A program made the position numbers and the translations under genes. The notes beneath the pieces are model-generated. The model was not told where the DNA came from, made no database searches, and saw only the letters and a list, made by a program, of their open reading frames with translations. From Massilia yuzhufengensis (GTDB taxonomy: Bacteria; Pseudomonadota; Gammaproteobacteria; Burkholderiales; Burkholderiaceae_D): DNA of 64,000 nt. Position 1 is the first letter of the stretch; each line of letters begins with the position of its first letter. The stretch covers positions 1 to 64,000 of the forward strand of contig NZ_FOLD01000028.1 of NCBI RefSeq assembly GCF_900112225.1, read 5' to 3'. Below are positions 1 to 7,044 of this stretch, in pieces.

Positions 1-70
1 CTGACGGGTCACGTCCCAAACGAGCGAAAAGCAGGAAAAAGAACGAAACGCTTGACGGGTCAATACATAT

Positions 71-176
71 CAGGGTGGTCGGCTTCGCCGACCGCGCGTC
101 CAGCCCATGCAGGAAATTTGGTGCATGTGAGCGAAGGTGCGTTGAACGCGCGGTCGGCATAGCCGACCACCCTACC
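71..176. repeat. Dispersed repeat family A, copy 1
   Basis: An inverted-repeat element whose left arm reads AGGGTGGTCGGC and whose right arm reads GCCGACCACCCTAC. Inside are GCGCGTCCAGCC and GTTGAACGCGCGGTC. Similar copies lie at 12924-13040 and 61929-62029. It sits just beyond the stop of the leftward reductase gene. It looks like a short non-autonomous or REP/BIME-type element, and no transposase is present in the window. The 70 bases to its left hold no recognisable gene. Confidence 0.75.
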
Positions 177-185
177 AAGCCAGCA

Positions 186-1214
186 TCACGGCTGCGCCAG
201 GTCCGCTTCGCTCGTAAACGCGTCGGCAAAGAATTCGTCCTCCGGCAGGCCGCACTGGGCCACGTAGTCGCGCCGCGCCGAATCGACCATGACCGGCGCG
301 CCGCAGGCATACACCTGGTGGCCCGACAGATCCGGCAAGTCCTGCATGACGGCGGCGTGCACGTAGCCGCTGCGGCCCTGCCAGGCGTCTTGCGGCAGCG
401 CGTCCGACACCACCGGGATGTACTGGAAATCGGGCAGCGTGGTTTCCCAGGCGCGGCACAGTTCGTCCATGTACAGGTCCCGCGGGCGGCGGCCGCCCCA
501 GTACAGGCGTACCGGACGCGTGGACTTCAGGTGCATCAGGTGCTCGACCAGCGCCTTCACCGGCGCGAAACCCGTGCCCGAGGCCAGCAGCACGATTGGT
601 TTACTGGATTCCTCGCGCAGGAAGAAGGTGCCGAGCGGGCCTTCGAAGCGCAGGATGTCGCGTTCCTTCATGGCGCCGAACACGTGGTCGGTGAACAGGC
701 CGCCCGCCATGTGGCGGATGTGCAGTTCGAGCGGGCCGCTGAACGAGGGCGCGCAGGCGATGCTGTAGGCGCGCCGCTTGCCGTCCTTGAGCAGGAATTC
801 GATGTACTGGCCGGCGCGGTAGGCCAGCGCCTCGTTGGCCGGCAGCTGCAGGGTGACGACGGCGACGTCGTCGGCGGCCTTGCGCACGCCGGCGACCCGG
901 GTCGGCATCTTGCGCACCGGGTACTCCGAGCTGCCGCCCACTTCGCGCGCTTCGATCACCAGGTCCTGCTGCGGCACGGCGCAGCAGAACAGCGACATGC
1001 CCTGGGTTTTCTCGATGTCGGATAGCGCGCGCTGCTGGTGCGCCTTGTGCTCGAGCGAGCCTTCGAGCACCTTGCCCTTGCACGAGCCGCAGGCGCCGTT
1101 CTTGCAGCCGTAGGGCAGGCCGATGCCGGCGCGGATGGCGGCGGACAACACGGTTTCGTCGGCCTCGCAGGTGAACTGGTGGCCGCTTGGCTGGACGGTG
1201 ATCTGGAACGTCAT
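186..1214 (-). CDS. 2Fe-2S ferredoxin/FAD/NAD(P)H oxidoreductase (CDP-6-deoxy-glucoseen reductase-like)
   Basis: A 342-residue electron-transfer reductase. Residues 1-90 are a plant-type ferredoxin domain with cluster cysteines at about C37, C42, C45 and C77. A ferredoxin-reductase module follows, with the FAD motif RAYS, an NAD(P) loop at LLASGTGFAP and a C-terminal YACGAP segment. It would pass electrons from NAD(P)H through FAD to the iron-sulphur cluster and then to an unknown acceptor. The family includes AscD/RfbI-type reductases and oxygenase reductases, and no oxygenase or deoxysugar gene lies beside it. The start is the ATG at 1214, which places the ferredoxin domain at the N-terminus; a longer reading frame upstream adds about 24 non-conserved residues and was not used. 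It probably acts in the cytosol. Confidence 0.85.
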   Translation of the reverse strand: MTFQITVQPSGHQFTCEADETVLSAAIRAGIGLPYGCKNGACGSCKGKVLEGSLEHKAHQQRALSDIEKTQGMSLFCCAVPQQDLVIEAREVGGSSEYPVRKMPTRVAGVRKAADDVAVVTLQLPANEALAYRAGQYIEFLLKDGKRRAYSIACAPSFSGPLELHIRHMAGGLFTDHVFGAMKERDILRFEGPLGTFFLREESSKPIVLLASGTGFAPVKALVEHLMHLKSTRPVRLYWGGRRPRDLYMDELCRAWETTLPDFQYIPVVSDALPQDAWQGRSGYVHAAVMQDLPDLSGHQVYACGAPVMVDSARRDYVAQCGLPEDEFFADAFTSEADLAQP

Positions 1215-1442
1215 GAATGGATTCTGGCAGGTGATGTGTGGCTCGAATGGCGTGTGTCGACGTGTGAATATCCTCCACCGTGACAATTCCAGCTATTTTA
1301 CACGGCGCATGCGGAACACGCGCCCGCGCCAGGGGCTGCCGACGCCCCCCGTATCCACGCTGGGTTTTATGCGGTCCATCCCGAAAAGACGCAGCAAACT
1401 GCTATATCATCGCCTCGCACGCCACCCCAGGAGCCAGACCCC

Positions 1443-2150
1443 ATGCAAGCAAGCCACACACTGAACACCGATCCGGCACCCGACGCGCTGTCGATCCACC
1501 GCGTGCCGGCCGGCCGCGGCCTGGCATGGCTGGCGTCCGGATGGGCCGACTTTCGGCGCAACATGGCGCCGCTGGCCGTGCTCGGCATCACGCTGCTGCT
1601 GGTCTCGTGGCTGCTCGTGGGCAGCAAGGGTGGCTTCATCTCCGTGATCATCTCGATCATCTACCTCGGCGTCGCCGCCGCCTACTGCCGCATGGGCGAC
1701 CGGGGCGAAGTGTTCCTGGCCGGCAGCGGCACCTGGCGCAATCCGGCACTGTGGGCGCTGGCCGTCGTCGCCGGCATGGCCTCGGTGGCCATGGTGGGGG
1801 TCGTGGCGCTGGCCGCGGTGGCCGGATTCTCCACCGGTGTGCGCCCGGGGGCGCCGGTCGGCCTTGGCTGGTTCTACTTCTTCGGCGCGGCGCAAGTGCT
1901 CATCACGCTGCTGGTCTCGACCATCTGGATGGCTCCTGCGCTGGTGGTGAACAAGGGCGCCGGCGTGGTGCAGGCCCTGCGCCTGAGCGTTGTCGGCTCG
2001 CTGCGCAATCCGCTGGCCTTCCTGACGGTGCTGGTGCTCGGCTTCGTGCTGGTGGTGGTGGCGTCGATCCCGCTCGGTCTCGGCCTGGTGGTGGCGCTGC
2101 CGATGCTGGCCTGCGCCGCCGCGCGCGCCGCCGACGAGATCGTGGCCTGA
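1443..2150 (+). CDS. Integral membrane protein, BPSS1780-like
   Basis: A 235-residue hydrophobic protein with about five to six predicted transmembrane segments, beginning near residue 38 after a short hydrophilic N-terminus. No catalytic motif is visible. The pattern resembles the BPSS1780 family of unknown-function membrane proteins common in Burkholderiales; this was recognised by eye only. A CAGGAG ribosome-binding site precedes the ATG by about nine bases. The SDR gene starts 28 bases downstream in the same direction, so the two may be co-transcribed. Function unknown. Confidence 0.7.
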   Translation: MQASHTLNTDPAPDALSIHRVPAGRGLAWLASGWADFRRNMAPLAVLGITLLLVSWLLVGSKGGFISVIISIIYLGVAAAYCRMGDRGEVFLAGSGTWRNPALWALAVVAGMASVAMVGVVALAAVAGFSTGVRPGAPVGLGWFYFFGAAQVLITLLVSTIWMAPALVVNKGAGVVQALRLSVVGSLRNPLAFLTVLVLGFVLVVVASIPLGLGLVVALPMLACAAARAADEIVA

Positions 2151-2178
2151 GCGGCAGGCCGCGCGCGGCTGGCATACA

Positions 2179-3126
2179 ATGCCTGCCGTGACCACGACTT
2201 CATCTCCATTTAATCGTCCGCGCCTGCTCATCGTCGGCTGCGGCGATGTCGGCCTGCGCCTGCTGCCGCTGGTGGCCGGGCGCTTCCGCGTCTTTGCACT
2301 TACCAGCCAGCCGGAGCGCTGCGCCGAACTGCGCGCGCTGGGCGCGGTGCCCATCGTGGCCGACCTCGACCAGCCGGCCAGCCTGTGGCGCCTGGCGGGG
2401 CTGGCCGACTGGGTGGTGCACCTGGCGCCGCCCCAGCTCGAGGGCGAGCAGGACCAGCGCACCGGCCACCTGCTGCGCGCGCTGGGCCGGGCAGGGCGCC
2501 TGGTCTATGTGAGCACGAGCGGCGTGTATGGCGACTGCGGCGGAGACCTGGTGCGCGAATCGCGCCCGGTCGCGCCGCGCAATGCGCGCGCGCTGCGCCG
2601 GGTCGACGCCGAACGCAGGCTGCGCGACTGGGCGCGGGCGACCGGCACGCGCCTGGCCATCCTGCGCGTGCCCGGCATCTATGCGAACGACCGGCTGCCA
2701 TTGAAGCGCCTGGAGCTGGGCACGCCGGCCCTGCGCGCGGAAGACGACGTGTACACCAACCACATCCACGCCGACGACCTCGCGCGCATCGTGGCGGCGG
2801 CGCTGTTGCGCGGCCGCGCGGGACGCGTGGTGCATGCGGTGGACGACACGCGCATGAAGATGGCCGACTATTTCGACGCGGTGGCCGACGCCTTCGGCAT
2901 GGCGCGCCCGCCGCGCCTGCCGCGCGCCGAACTGCAGGCGGTGGTGACGCCGGCGCTGCTGTCCTTCATGTCCGAATCGCGCCGCCTCGACAACACGCGC
3001 CTGAAACGCGAACTGCGGGTGCGCCTGCGCTATCCTGACGTTGCGGTGGCGCTCGCGCGCATGGCTACCGTACAATCACGGCCCGGCACACACAGCACGA
3101 ACCAGCGAGCGGAGAATCCAGCATGA
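2179..3126 (+). CDS. NAD(P)-dependent epimerase/dehydratase-like SDR protein
   Basis: A 315-residue protein with an N-terminal Rossmann fold: LLIVGCGDVGLRLLP at about residues 12-26 is the dinucleotide-binding loop. A central YVSTSGVYGD segment is typical of extended SDR proteins. The usual YxxxK catalytic pair is not obvious after that segment (ALRRVDAERR is found instead). It may therefore be an atypical, YeeZ-like nucleotide-sugar family member rather than a classical epimerase. Its stop overlaps the ATG of the next gene by four bases (ATGA), implying translational coupling. Substrate unknown. Confidence 0.75.
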   Translation: MPAVTTTSSPFNRPRLLIVGCGDVGLRLLPLVAGRFRVFALTSQPERCAELRALGAVPIVADLDQPASLWRLAGLADWVVHLAPPQLEGEQDQRTGHLLRALGRAGRLVYVSTSGVYGDCGGDLVRESRPVAPRNARALRRVDAERRLRDWARATGTRLAILRVPGIYANDRLPLKRLELGTPALRAEDDVYTNHIHADDLARIVAAALLRGRAGRVVHAVDDTRMKMADYFDAVADAFGMARPPRLPRAELQAVVTPALLSFMSESRRLDNTRLKRELRVRLRYPDVAVALARMATVQSRPGTHSTNQRAENPA

Positions 3127-3356
3127 GCATGACCTATGAAGAATACCTCGACGAAGTCACCACCCTGATCGTCGAAAAATACGGCGCCTCCGACGCCGCC
3201 GCGATCCGGCTCGTCGTCGCCGCGCAGGACAAGGAATTTTTCGTGCCGCACGACGAGAAGCCCGAGATGCGCACCGTCGAACGCGCCCACGCCGACGCCC
3301 GCACCCTGTACCAGGCCAGCCCGATGGCCAGGTCCGCCCCCATCAAGAAGAAGTAA
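3123..3356 (+). CDS. Conserved small hypothetical protein
   Basis: A 77-residue hydrophilic protein that starts inside the stop codon of the SDR gene. It has no signal peptide or membrane segment and no domain I recognise. It ends in a lysine-rich tail (PIKKK). The ATGA overlap and the normal codon use of the surrounding DNA argue that it is real. Confidence 0.65.
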   Translation: MSMTYEEYLDEVTTLIVEKYGASDAAAIRLVVAAQDKEFFVPHDEKPEMRTVERAHADARTLYQASPMARSAPIKKK

Positions 3357-3621
3357 GCGTTCGTTCGCCGTCCCGCGCAGCCGGGGCGGTATTGCCTGCT
3401 GTTTCCAACAACGCCAGTGCGCCCGGCGGCCTTGGCGCGCCTGCGCGTCGGTGTATACACGGTCAGACTCTGATGGTCTTGTGCAAACAATAATTTAAAT
3501 GTGTATCATTTCGCGTCTGACGAAAAATGCCATACAAATGATGCCTATTTGGCTTTGTATGCAAATAATTCGCGAAAGATCACGGAAAGTGACAAATTAT
3601 TAACAATCCTGAAAGATTCAC
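3357..3621. promoter_or_regulatory. AT-rich intergenic region upstream of small DNA-binding-like gene
   Basis: 265 bases without a gene. The second half (about 3475-3615) is markedly AT-rich compared with the rest of the window, with runs such as AATAATTTAAATG and CAAATTATTAACAATCC. This suits a promoter region for the gene at 3622, but no clear -35/-10 pair could be fixed. Confidence 0.4.
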
Positions 3622-3888
3622 ATGCCTATCCGACGACTTCCGCCCGGGGCGGAATACGACCCGAACCGCGTCCTCGACGCCATCATCGCCAAACTCCGCC
3701 TGAAGAACGACGCGGCACTGTCGCGCTTGTTGGAAGTGGCGCCGCCCGTGATCAGCAAGATCCGTCACAGCACGCTGCCGATCGGCGCCACGCTGCTGCT
3801 GCGCATGCATGAAGAGAGCGAGTACAGCATCGGCGAACTGCGCGCGCTGATGGTCAGGCAGGACGGCCGCCACGCCCTGGTCGCCTGA
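3622..3888 (+). CDS. Small protein with possible helix-turn-helix
   Basis: An 88-residue protein. Residues 25-65 (AALSRLLEVAPPVISKIRHS and onward) have the spacing of a Cro/CI-like helix-turn-helix, with a run resembling the recognition-helix pattern of small phage-type regulators. No dimerisation or effector domain follows. It has its own AT-rich upstream region and ends just before the hairpin at 3891-3930, which it shares with the convergent repeat-protein gene. Possible DNA-binding function is inferred from the pattern only. Confidence 0.6.
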   Translation: MPIRRLPPGAEYDPNRVLDAIIAKLRLKNDAALSRLLEVAPPVISKIRHSTLPIGATLLLRMHEESEYSIGELRALMVRQDGRHALVA

Positions 3889-3890
3889 AT

Positions 3891-3930
3891 GAAAAACGGC
3901 CGGTATGGCACGCGTCGCCATACCGGCCGT
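3891..3930 (-). terminator. Rho-independent terminator between convergent genes
   Basis: A perfect 14-bp stem (ACGGCCGGTATGGC at 3896-3909 pairing with 3917-3930) with a 7-base loop. Read leftward it is followed by TTTTTC, so it is an intrinsic terminator for the AWCTSPGKP repeat gene. On the plus strand it lies right after the stop of the small gene but lacks a T tract, so it works best for the minus strand. Confidence 0.85.
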
Positions 3931-3944
3931 CGAAGCAAGAAGGA

Positions 3945-4688
3945 TCAGGCGGCGTGCGCCACGTCCTTGCCCGTTGCTGCGCACTCGCTGGCCACGGGTT
4001 TGCCAGGCGAGGTGCACCATGCAGTGGCAGCGTTGGCCGCGTCGCGTGGCTTGCCCGGCGACGTGCACCATGCGGCGCTATCGACCTTCCTGCCTGGCGA
4101 GGTGCACCATGCACTGCCCTGCATCTGTTTGCCTGGCGAGGTGCACCATGCGGCGTCGAGTGGCTTGCCGGGCGACGTGCACCATGCGCTGGCGGCGACC
4201 GGCTTGCCTGGCGAGGTGCACCATGCGGCGTCGAGTGGCTTGCCCGGCGACGTGCACCATGCGCTGGCGGCTTCCGGCTTGCCCGGCGAGGTGCACCATG
4301 CCGCCTGCGCGCCGGCGGCGGCGCCGAATTCGGCTTCGTAGATGGCGCGCATGCGCTCGCCACCGCTCTCATGGTCGCCTTCGTCGGCGCCTTCGCCGAT
4401 GCCGACATACGGATAGTGGTGCAGGAAGTAGCCGAATGCGGCTTCGCAGTCGCGTGCGTACTTCATCGTGTCCAGGATGTGGTAGTGCCAGAACGTGTCG
4501 ACATCGACGCTCGGCGATGCCCCCGCGTCTGGATATTTTTTCATCAGGAACAGGAAGCGGCGGTACTCCGTTTCCACTGCGTCGGCCCGCATTGCGGACC
4601 AGCCCTCGCCGGATTCAACATGCATCAGTTTCATTTTGATCGGGGCGAGATCAAGTGCTTCAAATGCTGAGAATTCGATAGTCGACAT
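3945..4688 (-). CDS. GRDP-like domain protein with eight C-terminal AWCTSPGK(P) repeats
   Basis: A 247-residue protein with two parts. Residues 1-125 carry a signature resembling the glycine-rich-domain-like (GRDP/DUF1399) family: DTFWHYHILDTMKYARDC at about 64-81, followed by GYFLHHYPY. From residue 130 to about 232 the protein is eight near-perfect copies of AWCTSPGK(P), each with one Trp and one Cys, separated by 3-8 variable small residues. No other cysteine pattern is present apart from C81 and one near the C-terminus. ATG 4688 is chosen because AAGGTG lies six bases upstream; a GTG nine bases earlier is also possible. No signal peptide. The gene stands alone with its own terminator. Function is unknown: a modified-peptide precursor, a metal or heme binder and a structural protein are all possible. 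Confidence 0.8.
   Translation of the reverse strand: MSTIEFSAFEALDLAPIKMKLMHVESGEGWSAMRADAVETEYRRFLFLMKKYPDAGASPSVDVDTFWHYHILDTMKYARDCEAAFGYFLHHYPYVGIGEGADEGDHESGGERMRAIYEAEFGAAAGAQAAWCTSPGKPEAASAWCTSPGKPLDAAWCTSPGKPVAASAWCTSPGKPLDAAWCTSPGKQMQGSAWCTSPGRKVDSAAWCTSPGKPRDAANAATAWCTSPGKPVASECAATGKDVAHAA
4000..4301. repeat. In-frame tandem repeat array encoding AWCTSPGK(P) units
   Basis: Eight copies of a roughly 23-bp core, TTGCCTGGCGAGGTGCACCA plus TGC, recur every 35-39 bases. Copies begin near 4000, 4050, 4090, 4129, 4165, 4204, 4239 and 4279. Each core contains the palindrome GGTGCACC or CGTGCAC. The two blocks 4151-4225 and 4226-4300 are a 75-bp tandem duplication with only a few differences. 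All unit lengths are multiples of three, so the array is coding. Confidence 0.9.
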
Positions 4689-4942
4689 GGTGATCACCTT
4701 TTGTTTGATACGTGTAGTTGGGCAGCTTTTTTATCCCTGGTTTTGAAGCGCTAAAACGGTCAGTCAGCATCCTCCTGAGTGTTCGATATGCGTTAATGGA
4801 AAGCCAAGGACAGCGTCTTGACCGGTGCCAGTGATAACAATTGTCCTGCGTGCGGTCAGGCTGAATGTTGAGTTCTGTCAAGCAACAAACTGCTGTGCTG
4901 AAACGCGACAACGAGCTTGGCATCAAGGTCTTTTGCGCCATC

Positions 4943-6805
4943 TCAAGCCATTGCGGACAGCGCATAATCGCGGTCGCGCGCTTCGTTTGCGGAGGCGCCG
5001 GGCGCGTGTTCATTCATGGGAATCGTGACGACAATGGTGGTGCCGGTATCGGGCCCGCTGCTGATCGAGAAGCTGCCGCCGAGGATGTTGACGCGCTCCT
5101 CGATCCCGACCAAACCGAAGGAGCCGTTGCGGTAGCGGCTGCCCGGCTGCATGCCCATGCCGTTGTCGCGGATCGTCATCGTCAGCATGTCGGCATGCTG
5201 GTGCAGGTCGATGCGCACCTTGCTCGCGCGCGCATGCCGCGCCACGTTGTTGAGCGACTCCTGCAGGATGCGGAACAGCGCGGTCGCGCAGTGGTCGTCG
5301 AGGTGGTGCTCGGCTTCGTCCTCGACCAGTTCGCAGGCGATGCCGGTGCGGCGCTCGAAATCGGCCACCTGCCAGTCCACCGCCGCGTTCAGCCCAAGGT
5401 CCAGCACGTTCGGCCGCAGGTCGTTGATGATCTGGCGCACGCTGCGGATCGTGGTGTCGATCTGGCGTACCGTCGCGGCGGCGCGCTCGTGCAGGCGGCC
5501 GTGCTTCCCGCGCGTGCGGCTGGACAGGATCTCGGCTTCGATCTTCAGCGCCAGCAGGTTCTGCGCGAGGTCGTCGTGGATCTCGCGCGCGATGCGCTTG
5601 CGTTCGCCTTCCTTGATCTGTTCCGCATGCGCGGCCAGCTGGCGCAGCTTCTCGTTGGTGGCCTGCAGCTTGGCCTGGCTGGAGCGCAGCTCGCGCGTCA
5701 TGTCCTCGGCGATGCGCAGCGCGCTGCGGCGCGACGAGGCCATGGTCTGGAACAGCGCATACAGCAGCGCGGTGCTCAGGGTGCCCGCCAGCGCGGCCAT
5801 CCACGGGTAATACAGGTCGAAGCGCGTGTACAGCGCCGGCTTGGCGATACTGAAATCGGCGCGCCACTGGCGCTGGTTGAATTCGATCGGCAGGCTGGCC
5901 TGCAGCAGGTTGGCGGGATCGGCCACCGGCGGCGGGAACGGCGTCTTCACCGTCGCATGGCTGTCGTAGAGGATGGCGCTGGTGCGGGCCTGGCCCGGCT
6001 CGGCCGGCACCTCGGTGAGGTCGTTGAGCACCAGGCGCACGCCCTTGACCGGGAATTCGTCGAGCACGCCGCTCACCAGCTTGGTCACGCCGAAGCCGAT
6101 GCCGGCCGAACCCACATAGGCCGCGCGGCGCTCGGCCACGGTGCGGATCGGCAGGCCGCTGCGGTACACCGGCAGGCGCATCGCCAGCCCGTTCTGGTTG
6201 GGGCCGGGCAGCATGCTGACCCGGATGCCGGAAGCGGCGATGGTGTTGTTGTCGCGCGCTTCGCCCGCCGTGCGGCGCGCGTAGCTGCGTGCTTCCAGGT
6301 CCAGGTCCAGCTTGTCGAGCGTCTGCGGCGTGGCCGGTTCCATGTAGGTGATGATGGTGTAGCTGTCGCGCCCCGGCACCGGGCGCAGGCGCTCGCTTGG
6401 CTCGGGCACGCCGTGCTGGCGCAGGCGCCGCCGCAGCTCGGCATCCACCGCCGCCAGCTCATGCGGGCCGACGGTGCGCGCGTAATTCATCACCTCGATA
6501 CCTGGGAAGTTGCGGCGCGTATCGAGCTGCTCGACGTAGTGGCGGAAATCGTCGGCGCTGGCGTCCGGATGCACGCGAAACAGCCCGGCCGCGCCCCGCA
6601 GCACGTCGGAATAGCTCTTGATGCGCGCGTCGATGGTGTACTGGGCGGCCCGCGCCATGGCGCGGAACCGGGTCTTGGTATCGCTTTCGATGGCCTCGGC
6701 CGTCGCGAGGTAGAGCCCGATGCCGATCGTCACGGACAGCAGCGCCCCGGTCAGCAGCGTCGTGGGCAACGCAACCATATGGGCGGGTGGGCGGCGGGAA
6801 GACAT
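4943..6805 (-). CDS. CHASE-domain sensor histidine kinase (NarL/HisKA_3 type)
   Basis: A 620-residue membrane kinase. A transmembrane helix near residues 12-35 is followed by a large extracytoplasmic CHASE-like sensor (about 45-310; contains a FPGIEVMNYA-type motif). A second membrane helix lies near 330-350, then a coiled linker, a HisKA_3 dimerisation domain with phospho-acceptor His near 409 (REIHDDLAQ) and an HATPase with N-box NNVARHA and a DNGMG loop. The family phosphorylates NarL/FixJ-type regulators, but no response regulator lies beside it, so it is an orphan here. The ATG at 6805 has GAGG nine bases upstream; an earlier in-frame start would add 15 residues. The 245 bases beyond its stop, up to 4698, hold no gene. 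Confidence 0.85.
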   Translation of the reverse strand: MSSRRPPAHMVALPTTLLTGALLSVTIGIGLYLATAEAIESDTKTRFRAMARAAQYTIDARIKSYSDVLRGAAGLFRVHPDASADDFRHYVEQLDTRRNFPGIEVMNYARTVGPHELAAVDAELRRRLRQHGVPEPSERLRPVPGRDSYTIITYMEPATPQTLDKLDLDLEARSYARRTAGEARDNNTIAASGIRVSMLPGPNQNGLAMRLPVYRSGLPIRTVAERRAAYVGSAGIGFGVTKLVSGVLDEFPVKGVRLVLNDLTEVPAEPGQARTSAILYDSHATVKTPFPPPVADPANLLQASLPIEFNQRQWRADFSIAKPALYTRFDLYYPWMAALAGTLSTALLYALFQTMASSRRSALRIAEDMTRELRSSQAKLQATNEKLRQLAAHAEQIKEGERKRIAREIHDDLAQNLLALKIEAEILSSRTRGKHGRLHERAAATVRQIDTTIRSVRQIINDLRPNVLDLGLNAAVDWQVADFERRTGIACELVEDEAEHHLDDHCATALFRILQESLNNVARHARASKVRIDLHQHADMLTMTIRDNGMGMQPGSRYRNGSFGLVGIEERVNILGGSFSISSGPDTGTTIVVTIPMNEHAPGASANEARDRDYALSAMA

Positions 6806-6964
6806 GGTCCAGAACCTCAATAGCAAGCGTGCGTCGTGATAATGCGACAAACATGCTTACCGTAAGCGTCTTTAGCGAACCAAGTACCTATCAGGATCGA
6901 TAGGTTTACCAAATGTGCAACGAAGTGGACGGGGTGGAAACGTTTCGGGGAGGGGGGCTAAATT

Positions 6965-6998
6965 GGGGGGGGACAATGCCAGTGGCATTGTCCCCCCC
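6965..6998 (-). terminator. Long hairpin downstream of glnS
   Basis: A run of G followed by ACAATGCC (6965-6980) pairs with GGCATTGT followed by seven C (6984-6998). The loop is AGT and the stem is about 15 bp, very GC-rich. It lies 47 bases after the glnS stop on the minus strand, but no T tract follows, so it may block exonucleases or act as a weak terminator. It also closes the 194-base gap between glnS and the CHASE kinase gene. Confidence 0.55.
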
Positions 6999-7044
6999 AA
7001 GTTTTGCGAACACCGTTACCCCCCCCATCCAGCCACACGGGGAT

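Noticed and set aside
75-1025. Long plus-strand frame opposite the reductase
   Set aside because: Composition is Arg/His/Ala-rich antisense of a high-GC gene, with no motif. The opposite strand has clear ferredoxin and FAD motifs.
3357-3621. tRNA or small RNA gene in the AT-rich gap
   Set aside because: No cloverleaf, no conserved tRNA boxes and no clear promoter-terminator pair.
4000-4301. Regularly spaced repeats resembling a CRISPR array
   Set aside because: Spacing is 35-39 bases in multiples of three, spacers are related to each other, and the whole array is an open frame with a ribosome-binding site. No cas genes are present.
4865-6823. 652-codon frame opposite the CHASE kinase
   Set aside because: Antisense shadow; the kinase on the other strand has all expected motifs.
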